From Streptomyces erythrochromogenes (GTDB taxonomy: Bacteria > Actinomycetota > Actinomycetes > Streptomycetales > Streptomycetaceae): DNA of 64,000 nt. The DNA lies in contig NZ_CP108036.1 of the NCBI RefSeq assembly GCF_036170895.1, positions 4,715,501-4,779,500 of the forward strand. The letters are read 5' to 3'. Below are positions 8,875 to 16,900 of the stretch, piece after piece. The first letter of the stretch is position 1; each line of letters starts with the position of its first letter. The translations under genes and the position numbers were made by a program. The notes under the pieces are model-generated. The model did no database searches. It worked only from the letters and a program-made list of their open reading frames with translations, and was not told the DNA's origin.

Positions 8875-10032
8875 TCAGCTCCTCAGCAGGATCGCGGACG
8901 TCGGGACGCCTTCGCCCGCCGTCACCAGGCAGGTGGTGGCGTCCGGCACCTGGGCGGTGGAGACGCCGCGCAGTTGTTTGACGCCCTCGTTGATCAGGTT
9001 GAAGCCGTGTACGTACGCCTCGGACAGGCCGCCGCCGCCGGTGTTGATGGGAAGCCGGCCGCCCAGTTCCAGGGCGCCGCCCTCGGTGAAGGCGGCGCCC
9101 TCGCCGCGGCCGCAGAAGCCGTAGCCCTCCAGGGAGAGCGGGATGAGCGGGGTGAAGGCGTCGTAGATCTGGGCGACGTGTACGTCCTGGGGGCCGAAGT
9201 CGGCCTGCTTCCACAGGTGGCGGGCGGCGGTCCAGGCGGGCCCGGACAAGGGGTCGTCGTTCCAGTAGTTGACCATGCCGTGGTGCTGTGAGGGCAGGCC
9301 CTGGGCGGCGGAGTGCACGTAGACGGGCTTGTTGCGGCAGTCACGGGCCCGTTCGGCGGAGACGATCACGCAGGCCAGTGCGCCGTCGGTCTCCAGGCAG
9401 TTGTCGAAGAGGCAGAGCGGGTCGCTGATCATGCGGGAGGTCATGTACATCTCGCGGGTCAGCGGGCGTTCGTACATCATCGCGGCGGGGTTCTCGTTGG
9501 CCCGGTTGCGGCAGGCCATGGCCACGTTGAAGAGGTGGTCGCGGGTGGCGCCGTACTCGTGCATGTAGCGGCGGGCCAGCATGCCGATCTCGTCGGCGGG
9601 GCGCAGCAGGCCGAAGGGCCGGGTCCACTGGCCGGGGGTGGGCAGTTGGACGGCGGTGTTCTTCCAGGGGCGCGGGCCGGAGCCGCGTTTGCGGGAGCGC
9701 CAGGCGACGCCGACGGTGGCCTGGCCGGTGGCGACGGCGGCGGCGAGGTGGCCGACGGTGGCGCAGGAACCGCCGCCGCCGTAGCCGATCTTGGAGAAGA
9801 AGGTGACGTCGCCGGCGCCGATGGCCTTGGCGACCTCGACCTCGTCGGTCTCCTCCATGGTGTAGGAGGAGAAGGCGTCGACCTCGCCGGGGTCGATGCC
9901 GGCGTCGGCGAGGGCGGCCAGGATCGCCCGGCAGGCCAGTTCCTTCTCGGACTGCGGCAGATGTCTGGCAAAGGCGGTCTGGCCGATGCCGACTATCGCC
10001 GTAGCGTCCTTGAGCGTTGCCGCCATCGCCAC
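8875..10032 (-). CDS. Thiolase-superfamily lipid-transfer protein (Ltp2-like)
   Basis: This 385-aa protein opens with ATIVGIGQTAFARHLP and continues with ALADAGIDPGEVDAF. Near the end it has VHVAQIYDAFTPL, EGYGFCGRGEGAAF and INTGGGGLSEAYVHG. The Tyr in IYDAF and the Tyr in SEAYVHG match the positions reported as catalytic in Ltp2 retro-aldolases, though I cannot align them here. With the DUF35 partner next to it, I favour a retro-aldol cleavage of a beta-hydroxyacyl-CoA side chain over simple thiolysis. Divergent from the acyl-CoA ligase at 10123, with operator site 3 between. Confidence 0.88.
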   Translation of the reverse strand: MAMAATLKDATAIVGIGQTAFARHLPQSEKELACRAILAALADAGIDPGEVDAFSSYTMEETDEVEVAKAIGAGDVTFFSKIGYGGGGSCATVGHLAAAVATGQATVGVAWRSRKRGSGPRPWKNTAVQLPTPGQWTRPFGLLRPADEIGMLARRYMHEYGATRDHLFNVAMACRNRANENPAAMMYERPLTREMYMTSRMISDPLCLFDNCLETDGALACVIVSAERARDCRNKPVYVHSAAQGLPSQHHGMVNYWNDDPLSGPAWTAARHLWKQADFGPQDVHVAQIYDAFTPLIPLSLEGYGFCGRGEGAAFTEGGALELGGRLPINTGGGGLSEAYVHGFNLINEGVKQLRGVSTAQVPDATTCLVTAGEGVPTSAILLRS

Positions 10033-10079
10033 CTCCGGGGAGTGCGCCAGTACTGACAGCCGCGAAGGCTACAGCTAAT

Positions 10080-10094
10080 CTGACGGATAGTCAG
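10080..10094. promoter_or_regulatory. TetR-type operator, site 3
   Basis: CTGACG-GAT-AGTCAG has one mismatch in the right arm. It lies in the 90-bp divergent region between the thiolase (starts 10032) and the acyl-CoA ligase (starts 10123), so one bound repressor could control both operons. Confidence 0.65.
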
Positions 10095-10122
10095 CTACTG
10101 GGTTCGCGGGAGGGTGACACGC

Positions 10123-11823
10123 ATGGGCGACGACGGGCTGCGCGAGGACGTGACGGGGGACGCGCTCGCAGGCGTACGCGAGGACGCGCGCGGAGACCTG
10201 CGCTGGGGCACCATAGCGGGGCTCGTCCGGTCGGCATCGGCACGGTACGGCGACCTCGAGGCCGTCGTCGACGGGCGCGTCCGGATCAGTTACGCGCAGC
10301 TCGGGGAGCGCGTCGAACGCGCCGCCGCGGCCTGCGTCGCCGCCGGCGTGGAGCCCGGCGACCGGGTCGCCGTCTGGGCGCCCAACACCCTGGACTGGAT
10401 CGTCTCCGCGCTCGGCGCCGTCTCGGCGGGCGCGGTCCTCGTGCCCCTCAACACCCGTTTCAAGGGCGCGGAAGCGGCGTACGTCCTGCAGCGCAGCCGG
10501 GCCCGGCTGCTCTTCGTCACCGGCACCTTCCTCGGCACCTCCTACGTCGCCTCCCTGCGCCGGGCCGCCGCCGAGGGGCCCGGCCGCGGCCCCCTGCCCG
10601 GGCTGCCGCACCTGGAACAGGTCGTCGTCCTCGCCGAGGACGCCCCCGACACCTTCCGCACCTGGAAGGACTTCCTCGCGGGCGGGGACCGGGTCACGGC
10701 GGAGGCGGTCCGCGAGCGCGCCGAAGCCATCAGCCCCGACGCCCCTTCCGACATCATCTTCACCTCCGGCACCACCGGCAGCCCCAAGGGCGCGGTCATC
10801 ACCCACGCCCAGTCCCTGCGCTGCTACGACGTGTGGAGCGGGCTCGCCGGACTGCGCGAGGGCGACCGCTACCTGATCGTGAACCCCTTCTTCCACACCT
10901 TCGGCTACAAGGCCGGGATCATCGCCTGCCTGATGCGGGGGGCGACGATGGTCCCGCAGTCCGTCTTCAACGTGGACACCGTCCTCGCCAACGTCGCCGC
11001 GGAACGGATCTCCGTCCTGCCCGGCCCGCCCACCCTGCACCAGTCCCTCCTGGACCACCCGCAGCGCGGCCACCACGACCTCTCCGCCCTGCGCCTGGTC
11101 GTCACCGGCGCCGCCGTGGTCCCGCTACGGCTCGTCGAGCGCCTGCGCGAGGAACTGCACATCGCCACCGTCCTGACCGCCTACGGGCTCTCCGAGGCCG
11201 GCGGCATCGTCACCATGTGCCGCCGCGGCGACCCCGCCGCGGTCGTCTCAGCAACCTCGGGCCGGGCCATCCCTGACACGGAGGTCGCGGTCCTGGACGG
11301 CAGCGGGCGGCCGCTGCCGGCCGGGCGGGCCGGCGAGATCGCGGTCCGCGGCTACAACGTCATGCAGGGGTACTTCGAGGACCCCGACGAGACGGCCGCG
11401 GCGATCACCCCGGACGGCTGGCTGCACACCGGCGACGTCGGCGTCCTGGACGGACACGGGAACCTGCGCATCACCGACCGGATCAAGGACATGTTCATCG
11501 TCGGCGGTTTCAACGCCTACCCGGCCGAGATAGAGCAACTCCTCGGCCTGCATCCGGACATCGCGGACGTCGCGGTCGTCGGCGTCCCCGACCCGCGCCT
11601 GGGCGAGGTCGGCAAGGCCTACGCGGTCCGCCGCCCCGGCTCCACCCTCACCGCCGACGACCTGATCGCATGGTCCCGGCGGGAGATGGCCAACTACAAG
11701 GTCCCGCGCGCGGTGGAGTTCGTCACCGAACTGCCGCGCAACGCGAGCGGCAAGGTCCTCAAACGCGAACTCCGCGCCCGCCAGGGCGGCCGGGGCCGGA
11801 GCGGCCCGGGTCAGCGGGCGTAG
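10123..11823 (+). CDS. AMP-forming acyl-CoA synthetase (FadD-like)
   Basis: The protein has 566 aa from ATG 10123 (RBS CGGGAGGG, 9 bp upstream; GTG 10114 is too close to it). ANL-superfamily motifs are complete: the P-loop FTSGTTGSPKGA at ~213, TAYGLSEAGG, the hinge GWLHTGDVG, ITDRIKDMFIVGGFNAYPAEIE and the C-terminal catalytic lysine in NASGKVLKRELR. It should activate a carboxylic acid to its CoA ester via acyl-AMP, feeding the divergent thiolase/DUF35/crotonase set. Actinobacterial relatives include FadD3 of steroid-ring degradation, but the substrate cannot be read from the sequence. Confidence 0.92.
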   Translation: MGDDGLREDVTGDALAGVREDARGDLRWGTIAGLVRSASARYGDLEAVVDGRVRISYAQLGERVERAAAACVAAGVEPGDRVAVWAPNTLDWIVSALGAVSAGAVLVPLNTRFKGAEAAYVLQRSRARLLFVTGTFLGTSYVASLRRAAAEGPGRGPLPGLPHLEQVVVLAEDAPDTFRTWKDFLAGGDRVTAEAVRERAEAISPDAPSDIIFTSGTTGSPKGAVITHAQSLRCYDVWSGLAGLREGDRYLIVNPFFHTFGYKAGIIACLMRGATMVPQSVFNVDTVLANVAAERISVLPGPPTLHQSLLDHPQRGHHDLSALRLVVTGAAVVPLRLVERLREELHIATVLTAYGLSEAGGIVTMCRRGDPAAVVSATSGRAIPDTEVAVLDGSGRPLPAGRAGEIAVRGYNVMQGYFEDPDETAAAITPDGWLHTGDVGVLDGHGNLRITDRIKDMFIVGGFNAYPAEIEQLLGLHPDIADVAVVGVPDPRLGEVGKAYAVRRPGSTLTADDLIAWSRREMANYKVPRAVEFVTELPRNASGKVLKRELRARQGGRGRSGPGQRA

Positions 11824-12581
11824 GAGCCCATGCCGACCAGGCAGTACACGTACTGGTTGAGGACGATCGAGCCGCGCATGTAGCGGTAGGAGAAGGCGTA
11901 CTGGGTCTTCGGGTTGTCGTTGCAGCTGTTGAGGTCCGAGGTGCCGGGGATGCTCTCGATCACCCGGTAGTGCGCGTCGGACGCCGAGCAGGGCACCTCC
12001 TCGACGCCGCTGACGCTGCGGGGCGTCGTCGAGTCCGGGAGCCGGCCGTTCAGGCAGGTGCCGCGGTCGAAGGGGCTCGGCTCGGGGCTCGGCTCGGGGC
12101 TGTACGGGGTGGCGGCGGCCTCGGGAGCCGATGTCCAGGGCGAGGGGGTGGGGGAGGGCGTCCACGAGGACGGCCAGGTGGGGGTCGCATCGGCGGTGGG
12201 CTTGGCGTCGTCGCCGTCGCCGCCGCTGAGCACGAAGAAGCCGATGACCAGCAGCGCGGCGGCGGCGAGCCCCACCAGGCAGCCGCGCCCGCCGCCCGTC
12301 TGCGGGGCCGGGGCGGGCTGCTGCCGGGCCGTGTCCGTCGTGGGCGGCGGAGTGATGCCGCCGGCCCCCGCGATCCAGGCCGCGCCCGCACCGGACACGT
12401 GGATGCGCAGCAGTACCTCCTCGGCGCCGACGCGGACCTTGACGAGGTCGCCGTGCCGGCAGGGCGGTATGCGCAGGCGGACCGGGCCCGACGGCAGCTC
12501 CACGGGGAGGATCACACCGTGGGCGGCCTGCTGCGGAGTGATCGTTATGAGCATTTCCTGTGACGACACCGGCTGCTCCAA
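11811..12581 (-). CDS. Single-pass membrane protein with LppU/SCO3897-like C-terminal domain
   Basis: The protein has 256 aa if TTG 12581 is used; ATG 12554 (MLITITPQQ) is nearly as likely and neither has a strong RBS. Residues ~10-65 look like a DnaJ C-terminal-type beta domain (ITPQQAAHG, VRLRIPPCRHGDLVKVRV). A Gly-rich stretch leads to one TM helix (CLVGLAAAALLVIGFFVL) and a Ser/Thr/Pro linker. The C-terminal extracytoplasmic domain has four Cys (CLNGRLPD, VPCSASDAHYRV, SCNDN, YCLVGMGSYAR), as in LppU-like proteins. It overlaps the end of fadD tail-to-tail by 13 bp. Function unknown. Confidence 0.75.
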   Translation of the reverse strand: MEQPVSSQEMLITITPQQAAHGVILPVELPSGPVRLRIPPCRHGDLVKVRVGAEEVLLRIHVSGAGAAWIAGAGGITPPPTTDTARQQPAPAPQTGGGRGCLVGLAAAALLVIGFFVLSGGDGDDAKPTADATPTWPSSWTPSPTPSPWTSAPEAAATPYSPEPSPEPSPFDRGTCLNGRLPDSTTPRSVSGVEEVPCSASDAHYRVIESIPGTSDLNSCNDNPKTQYAFSYRYMRGSIVLNQYVYCLVGMGSYAR

Positions 12582-12668
12582 GGAGTGAGGGTGGTGCGCA
12601 GGCTGCCTGACGGTTCCTCACGAATTGTGCCCGGTGTCCTGAAGGTGACGCAGCCGTTCCGCCGACTC

Positions 12669-13397
12669 TCAGAGGCGGCGGGCCAGGACCAGCCGCCAGC
12701 GCGGAGCGCCGCCGGGCTGCCGCCCGAAGTGCTCCAGCGGGACCGTCTCCACCGTGAAGCCGGCCGCCCGCAGGTCGGTGCGCACCCCGCTCAGCGGGAA
12801 GGTCCGGTAGTACATGACGAACGGCGGCCGCCACACCGCGTTGCGCACCCGCATCGCGGCGTCGAAGCCCGTCACCGCCCACCACACCGGTGAGCTCGGC
12901 GGGATCGGGGCGCCGATCGGGAAGGCGAAGACCCCGCCCTCGCGCAGCGCGGAGCGGACCCCGGAGAAGAGCGCGGGCCGCTCGGAGGGCAGGAAGTGGC
13001 CGAAGGCCCCGAAGCTGACCGCCAGGTCGTAGGAGCCGGCCAGGTCGGACGGCAGGGCCCGCGCGTCGGCCCGTACGAAGTCCACGCGGTCGTCGCCGGT
13101 GTGCGTGCGCCCGGCCTCGGCGAGCATGCCCGCGCTGAGGTCCACCCCGGTGACCCGGTCCCGGCACAGCCGCCGCAGCATGCCGATGCCGGCGCCCGTG
13201 CCGCAGCACACGTCCAGGCCGGCGCCGAAGGTGCCCTCCTGCTGGGCGAGGGTCTCCTCGACCGCGTCGAGCATCCGGTCCGGGGTGCGGAAGGGGGTGT
13301 GGTCGAACTTCGGCGCCAGCAGGTCGTAGCCCCGCTCGACGGAGGAGAGGCCCTGCACTGCCAGTTCGCGGACGCTCGGCCCGTGGGAGGAGAACAC
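12669..13397 (-). CDS. Class I SAM-dependent methyltransferase
   Basis: The protein has 242 aa from GTG 13397 (GGGAGGAG upstream). Motif I is LDVCCGTGAGIGML; then VTGVDLSAGML (acidic loop), FVRADARALP (motif II region) and YDLAVSFGAFGHFLP. The substrate is unknown; the fold resembles small-molecule methyltransferases of the UbiE/Methyltransf_25 group. The afsS-like gene and a terminator precede it, so it probably has its own promoter around 13400-13450. Confidence 0.85.
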   Translation of the reverse strand: MFSSHGPSVRELAVQGLSSVERGYDLLAPKFDHTPFRTPDRMLDAVEETLAQQEGTFGAGLDVCCGTGAGIGMLRRLCRDRVTGVDLSAGMLAEAGRTHTGDDRVDFVRADARALPSDLAGSYDLAVSFGAFGHFLPSERPALFSGVRSALREGGVFAFPIGAPIPPSSPVWWAVTGFDAAMRVRNAVWRPPFVMYYRTFPLSGVRTDLRAAGFTVETVPLEHFGRQPGGAPRWRLVLARRL

Positions 13398-13453
13398 GCC
13401 CCCAGCCTATGCCGCGCCGCGGAGCCCGGCCGGGCTCCCGGGCATACGTGCGC

Positions 13454-13494
13454 GGCGGTCGCGGTGGCTCCCCCTCCGGGCCACCGCGACCGCC
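13454..13494. terminator. Strong hairpin downstream of the afsS-like gene
   Basis: GGCGGTCGCGGTGGC and its exact complement form a 15-bp perfect stem with an 11-nt loop, 66 bp past the afsS-like stop codon. It should isolate that short transcript from the methyltransferase. Confidence 0.8.
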
Positions 13495-13559
13495 GTCCCC
13501 CCGTTGCTCCCCCGAGCCCCCCGTTTCCCCCGTGGGCTCCCCCGTACGTCGTGCGGTTG

Positions 13560-13751
13560 CTACGGGCGCGGACCGGACGCGTGGTTGTCCAGCGTCTGGA
13601 TCTCCTCGCCCGCGGCTTGGTCCTCGGTCGGCGGCTTGATCTCGATGCCCGACGCGTGGTTGTCCAGGGTTTCGATCTCGACGCCCGAGGCGTGGTTGTC
13701 GAGCGGCTTGACGGTGCCGTCGTTCGGCAGGGTGTTCTCGTTCGTCGTCAT
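13560..13751 (-). CDS. afsS: AfsS-like (sigma-like) repeat peptide, 63 aa
   Basis: ATG 13751 has a clear AGGAG seven bases upstream; a longer frame to 13850 would run through the leader hairpin. The 63-aa product is built of 12-13-residue repeats. LDNHASG occurs at residues 17-23, 29-35 and 54-60, with a degraded unit (EDQAAGEEI) at 43-51. S. coelicolor AfsS (AfsR2) is also 63 aa with three repeats containing DNH and is the target of AfsR; it lies immediately next to afsR there, as here. AfsS stimulates pathway-specific antibiotic regulators by an unresolved mechanism. Here the repeat is DNHASG rather than the DNHMP I recall for S. coelicolor. It has no membrane segment and no Cys. Confidence 0.85.
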   Translation of the reverse strand: MTTNENTLPNDGTVKPLDNHASGVEIETLDNHASGIEIKPPTEDQAAGEEIQTLDNHASGPRP

Positions 13752-13776
13752 CGGTTTCTCCTGGTGGATGGGTGGG

Positions 13777-13814
13777 ACCCGTTCGGCGATTCCCCCGATG
13801 ACCGCCGAACGGGT
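13777..13814 (-). promoter_or_regulatory. 12-bp inverted repeat in the afsS leader
   Basis: ACCCGTTCGGCG (13777-13788) and its exact complement (13803-13814) flank a 14-nt loop between the predicted start of transcription and the RBS. The arm repeats the sequence CCGTTCGGCGAT that also overlaps the promoter at 13872-13883. It could be an operator or an mRNA stem that controls translation. Confidence 0.55.
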
Positions 13815-13865
13815 GATCCTTCCAATCGGCCCGGATGTCCCCCGACGCACCGGGTCGATGCACCT

Positions 13866-13899
13866 ATCGTGCCGTTCGGCGATAAACGAACGATGAACG
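13866..13899 (-). promoter_or_regulatory. Predicted afsS promoter with AfsR/PhoP-type 11-bp direct repeat
   Basis: Reading the minus strand, CGTTCATCG (13899-13891) and CGTTTATCG (13888-13880) repeat with an exact 11-bp period. Eight bases later comes a candidate -10, CACGAT (13871-13866). SARP activators bind direct repeats of this period ending 8 bp upstream of the -10. In S. coelicolor both AfsR and PhoP bind such repeats at afsS. Confidence 0.65.
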
Positions 13900-13925
13900 C
13901 CCCGTTCAACGGGCGTCCTCGCAGG

Positions 13926-16900
13926 TCAGGCTGCGATCTCCGTGGCCAGCAGGTTCTGTACCTCGCCCAGTTCGGCCGAGCCGAGCTGCTTGAACACCGT
14001 CTCCGCGTCCCGCCAGCACGCCCGCGCCCGGTCCGTCTGGCCCAGCCGCCGCAGCGCCTTGCCCAGCACGGTCAGCACGGTCGCGCGCCGCCACTCCCCG
14101 CCGATGCCGCGCAGCGCGATGGCCTGCTCGGCGTGAGCGGCGGCCAGCGTGGGCCGGCGCGCGGCGAGGTGGGCGACGGCGAGCCGGAAGTGGGTCACGC
14201 CCTCCCACAGCGGCTGCCGGTTGTCGTGGAACAGCGCGAGCGCCTCGGTGAGTTGCGCGAGGGCCTCGCCGAGGCGGCCCGCCTGGGTGAGCGCGATGCC
14301 GAGCGCGTAGCGGCCGTTGGCCAGCCGCAGGGACAGGCCCATCCGGTCGTAGATGGCGATGCCCTGCTGCGCGAGGTCTATGGCGCTCGTGAGGCGGCCC
14401 AGTTCCACGTGGATGCGGGACAGGTTGCACAGGGCGCTCGCCTCGCCGACGTTGTTGCCGTCGGCGCGGAAGTTCTGGATGGCCTGCAGCAGGTAGCGCT
14501 CGCCGTCCGCGTGCCGTCCCTCGTAGAGGGCGATGATCCCGCGGTCGTTGGGCGCCCAGCAGCTGGGCAGCGGGTCGCCGGCCTCGCGGGCCAGGGCCGT
14601 GGCCTGGCGGGCCTCGTCGTCGGCCTCGGCGAAGCGGCCGGCGACGAGGTGCACGTTGGTGAGGGTGGTGCGGGCGCGGCCCTCGGCGTACGGGTCCTTG
14701 GCGGCCTGGGCGGCGTCGCGCAGGGCGGTCGCCGCCGACTCGTACTGCTTGGAGTTGGCCCCGGACTCGGCCAGGTCCTTGGCCGCCCACAGCAGGTCGA
14801 CGGCCCGGCGCAGCACCGGTGAGTCGCCGCCCCGTACGGAGGCCTGCCGCACGCACGCGAGCAGCGGCCCGGCCTCGGTGTACAGCCAGTCCAGGGCGGC
14901 GCGCGGCTCGGCGAAGACCAGCCCGGGGTAGTGGGTGTCGGACAGATGTGCGGGCAGCCGGTCGCCGGGGCGCTCCAGCGCGTACACCCCGGAGGCGGTG
15001 GCCAGGTAGAAGTCCAGGAGGCGGTCCAGGGCCGCCTCGCGCTCGCTCGCCGGCTGCTCGTCGCGTTCGGCACAGGCACGCGCGTAGAGGCGTACGAGGT
15101 CGTGGAAGCGGTAGCGGCCGGGGGCGGCGGATTCGAGCAGGGAGCAGTCGACTAAAGCCTCCAGGAGGTCCTCGGTGTCGTACTCGGGCAGGTCGAGGAC
15201 GGCGGCGGCCGCGGACAGCGAGATGTCGGGGCCGTCGGCGAGGCCGAGGAGGCGGAAGGCGCGCTGCTGGGCCGGCTCCAGCTGGCCGTAGCCGAGCTCG
15301 AAGGTGGCCTTGACGGCGAGGTCGCCCGCCTGGAGCTCGTCGAGGCGGCGGCGTTCGTCGCCGAGCTTGGCGGCGAGGACGGAGACGGTCCAGGTGCGGC
15401 GGGCCGCGAGCCGGGAGGCGGCGATGCGGATGGCCAGCGGCAGGAACCCGCAGGCGCCGACGACGTCGAGGGCGGCCTGGCGTTCGGCGCGTACGCGTTC
15501 CTCGCCGACGATGCGGGTGAAGAGCTGGAGGGCCTCGTCGGGGCTCATCACGTCGAGGTCGACGAGATGGGCTCCGGCCAGGCCGGCCATGCGGACGCGG
15601 CTGGTGACGAGGGCGGCGCAGCCGGCGGTGCCGGGCAGCAGCGGGCGGACCTGGGCGGCGTCGCGGGCGTTGTCGAGGAGGACCAGGACGCGGCGGCCGT
15701 CGAGGGTGGAGCGGTAGAGCGCGGCCCGTTCGGCCGGGGAGTCGGGGATCGCGGTGTCGGGGGTGCCGAGCGCGCGCAGGAAGGAGCCGAGGACGGCCTC
15801 CGGTTCGGCGGGGCGGGCGTCGGTGCCCTGGAGGTCGACGTAGAGCTGGCCGTCGGGGAAGTGCGGGCGGGCGGCGTGGGCGACGTGCACGGCGAGGGTG
15901 GTCTTGCCGACGCCGCCGATGCCGGCGAGCGCGGAGACGGCCATGACCTGGTCCTGGGCGCCGCCGGAGAGGATCGTGCCGAGCTCGTGGACGAAGCTGG
16001 AGCGGCCGGTGAAGTCGGGTACGGTCGCGGGCAATTGGGCGGGCCTCACAGGAGCTGCGGCGGCTGCCGGGGCGGGGTCTTCCGCGCGGGCCAGGTCGGC
16101 GTCGGCGTTCAGGATGCGCTGCTGGAGCGCGGCCAGTTCGGGGCGCGGGTCGACGCCGAGTTCGTCGGCGAGGAGCCGGCGGGTGTCGGCGTAGACGGCG
16201 AGGGCCTCGGCCTGCCGGCCGCTGCGGTAGAGGGCGAGCATGAGCAGCTCGCGCAGCCGTTCGCGCAGCGGGTGGGCGGCGGTGAGGGCGGTCAGCTCGG
16301 AGACGGCCTCGGCGTGGTGTCCGACCTCCAGGTCGAGGTCGAGGCGGGTCTCCAGCAGCTGGAGGCGCCATTCGGCGAGCCGGGTGCGCTCGGTCTCGGC
16401 GTGCGGGCCGGGGACCCCGGCGAGGGGTTCGCCCTCCCACAGGTCGAGGGCGCGGGCCAGGAGCGTGCGGGCGAGGGAGCGGTCCCCGGCGGCGCGGGCG
16501 CTGTCGGCGTCGGCGGCGAGGCTGCGGGCGACGCCGAGGTCGAGGGTGGCGGCGGAGCGCAGCCGGATGGCGTAGCCGCCGGACTCGGTGACGAGCAGGC
16601 CGGGGGCGACGACCTTGCGCAGGCGGGAGGCGTAGGTGCGGATGGTGGCGAGGGCCTGCTGCGGGGGGTCCTCGCCCCAGATGGCGTCGATGAGTTCGGG
16701 TGCGGTGGCGGTGCGGCCGTCGCGCAGCAGGAGTACGGCGAGCAGGGCGCGCTGCTGGGGGGTGCCGGAGGGCAGGGCCTCGCCGCCCCGCCAGGCGCGC
16801 ACGGGCCCGAGGACGGCGAACCGCGACTCGCCTGCGGCGGGCTCTGCCGCACCCGGGGTGGTGCCCGCTGCGGCGGTCTCGGCGGCCCGGTCCGTGGTGG

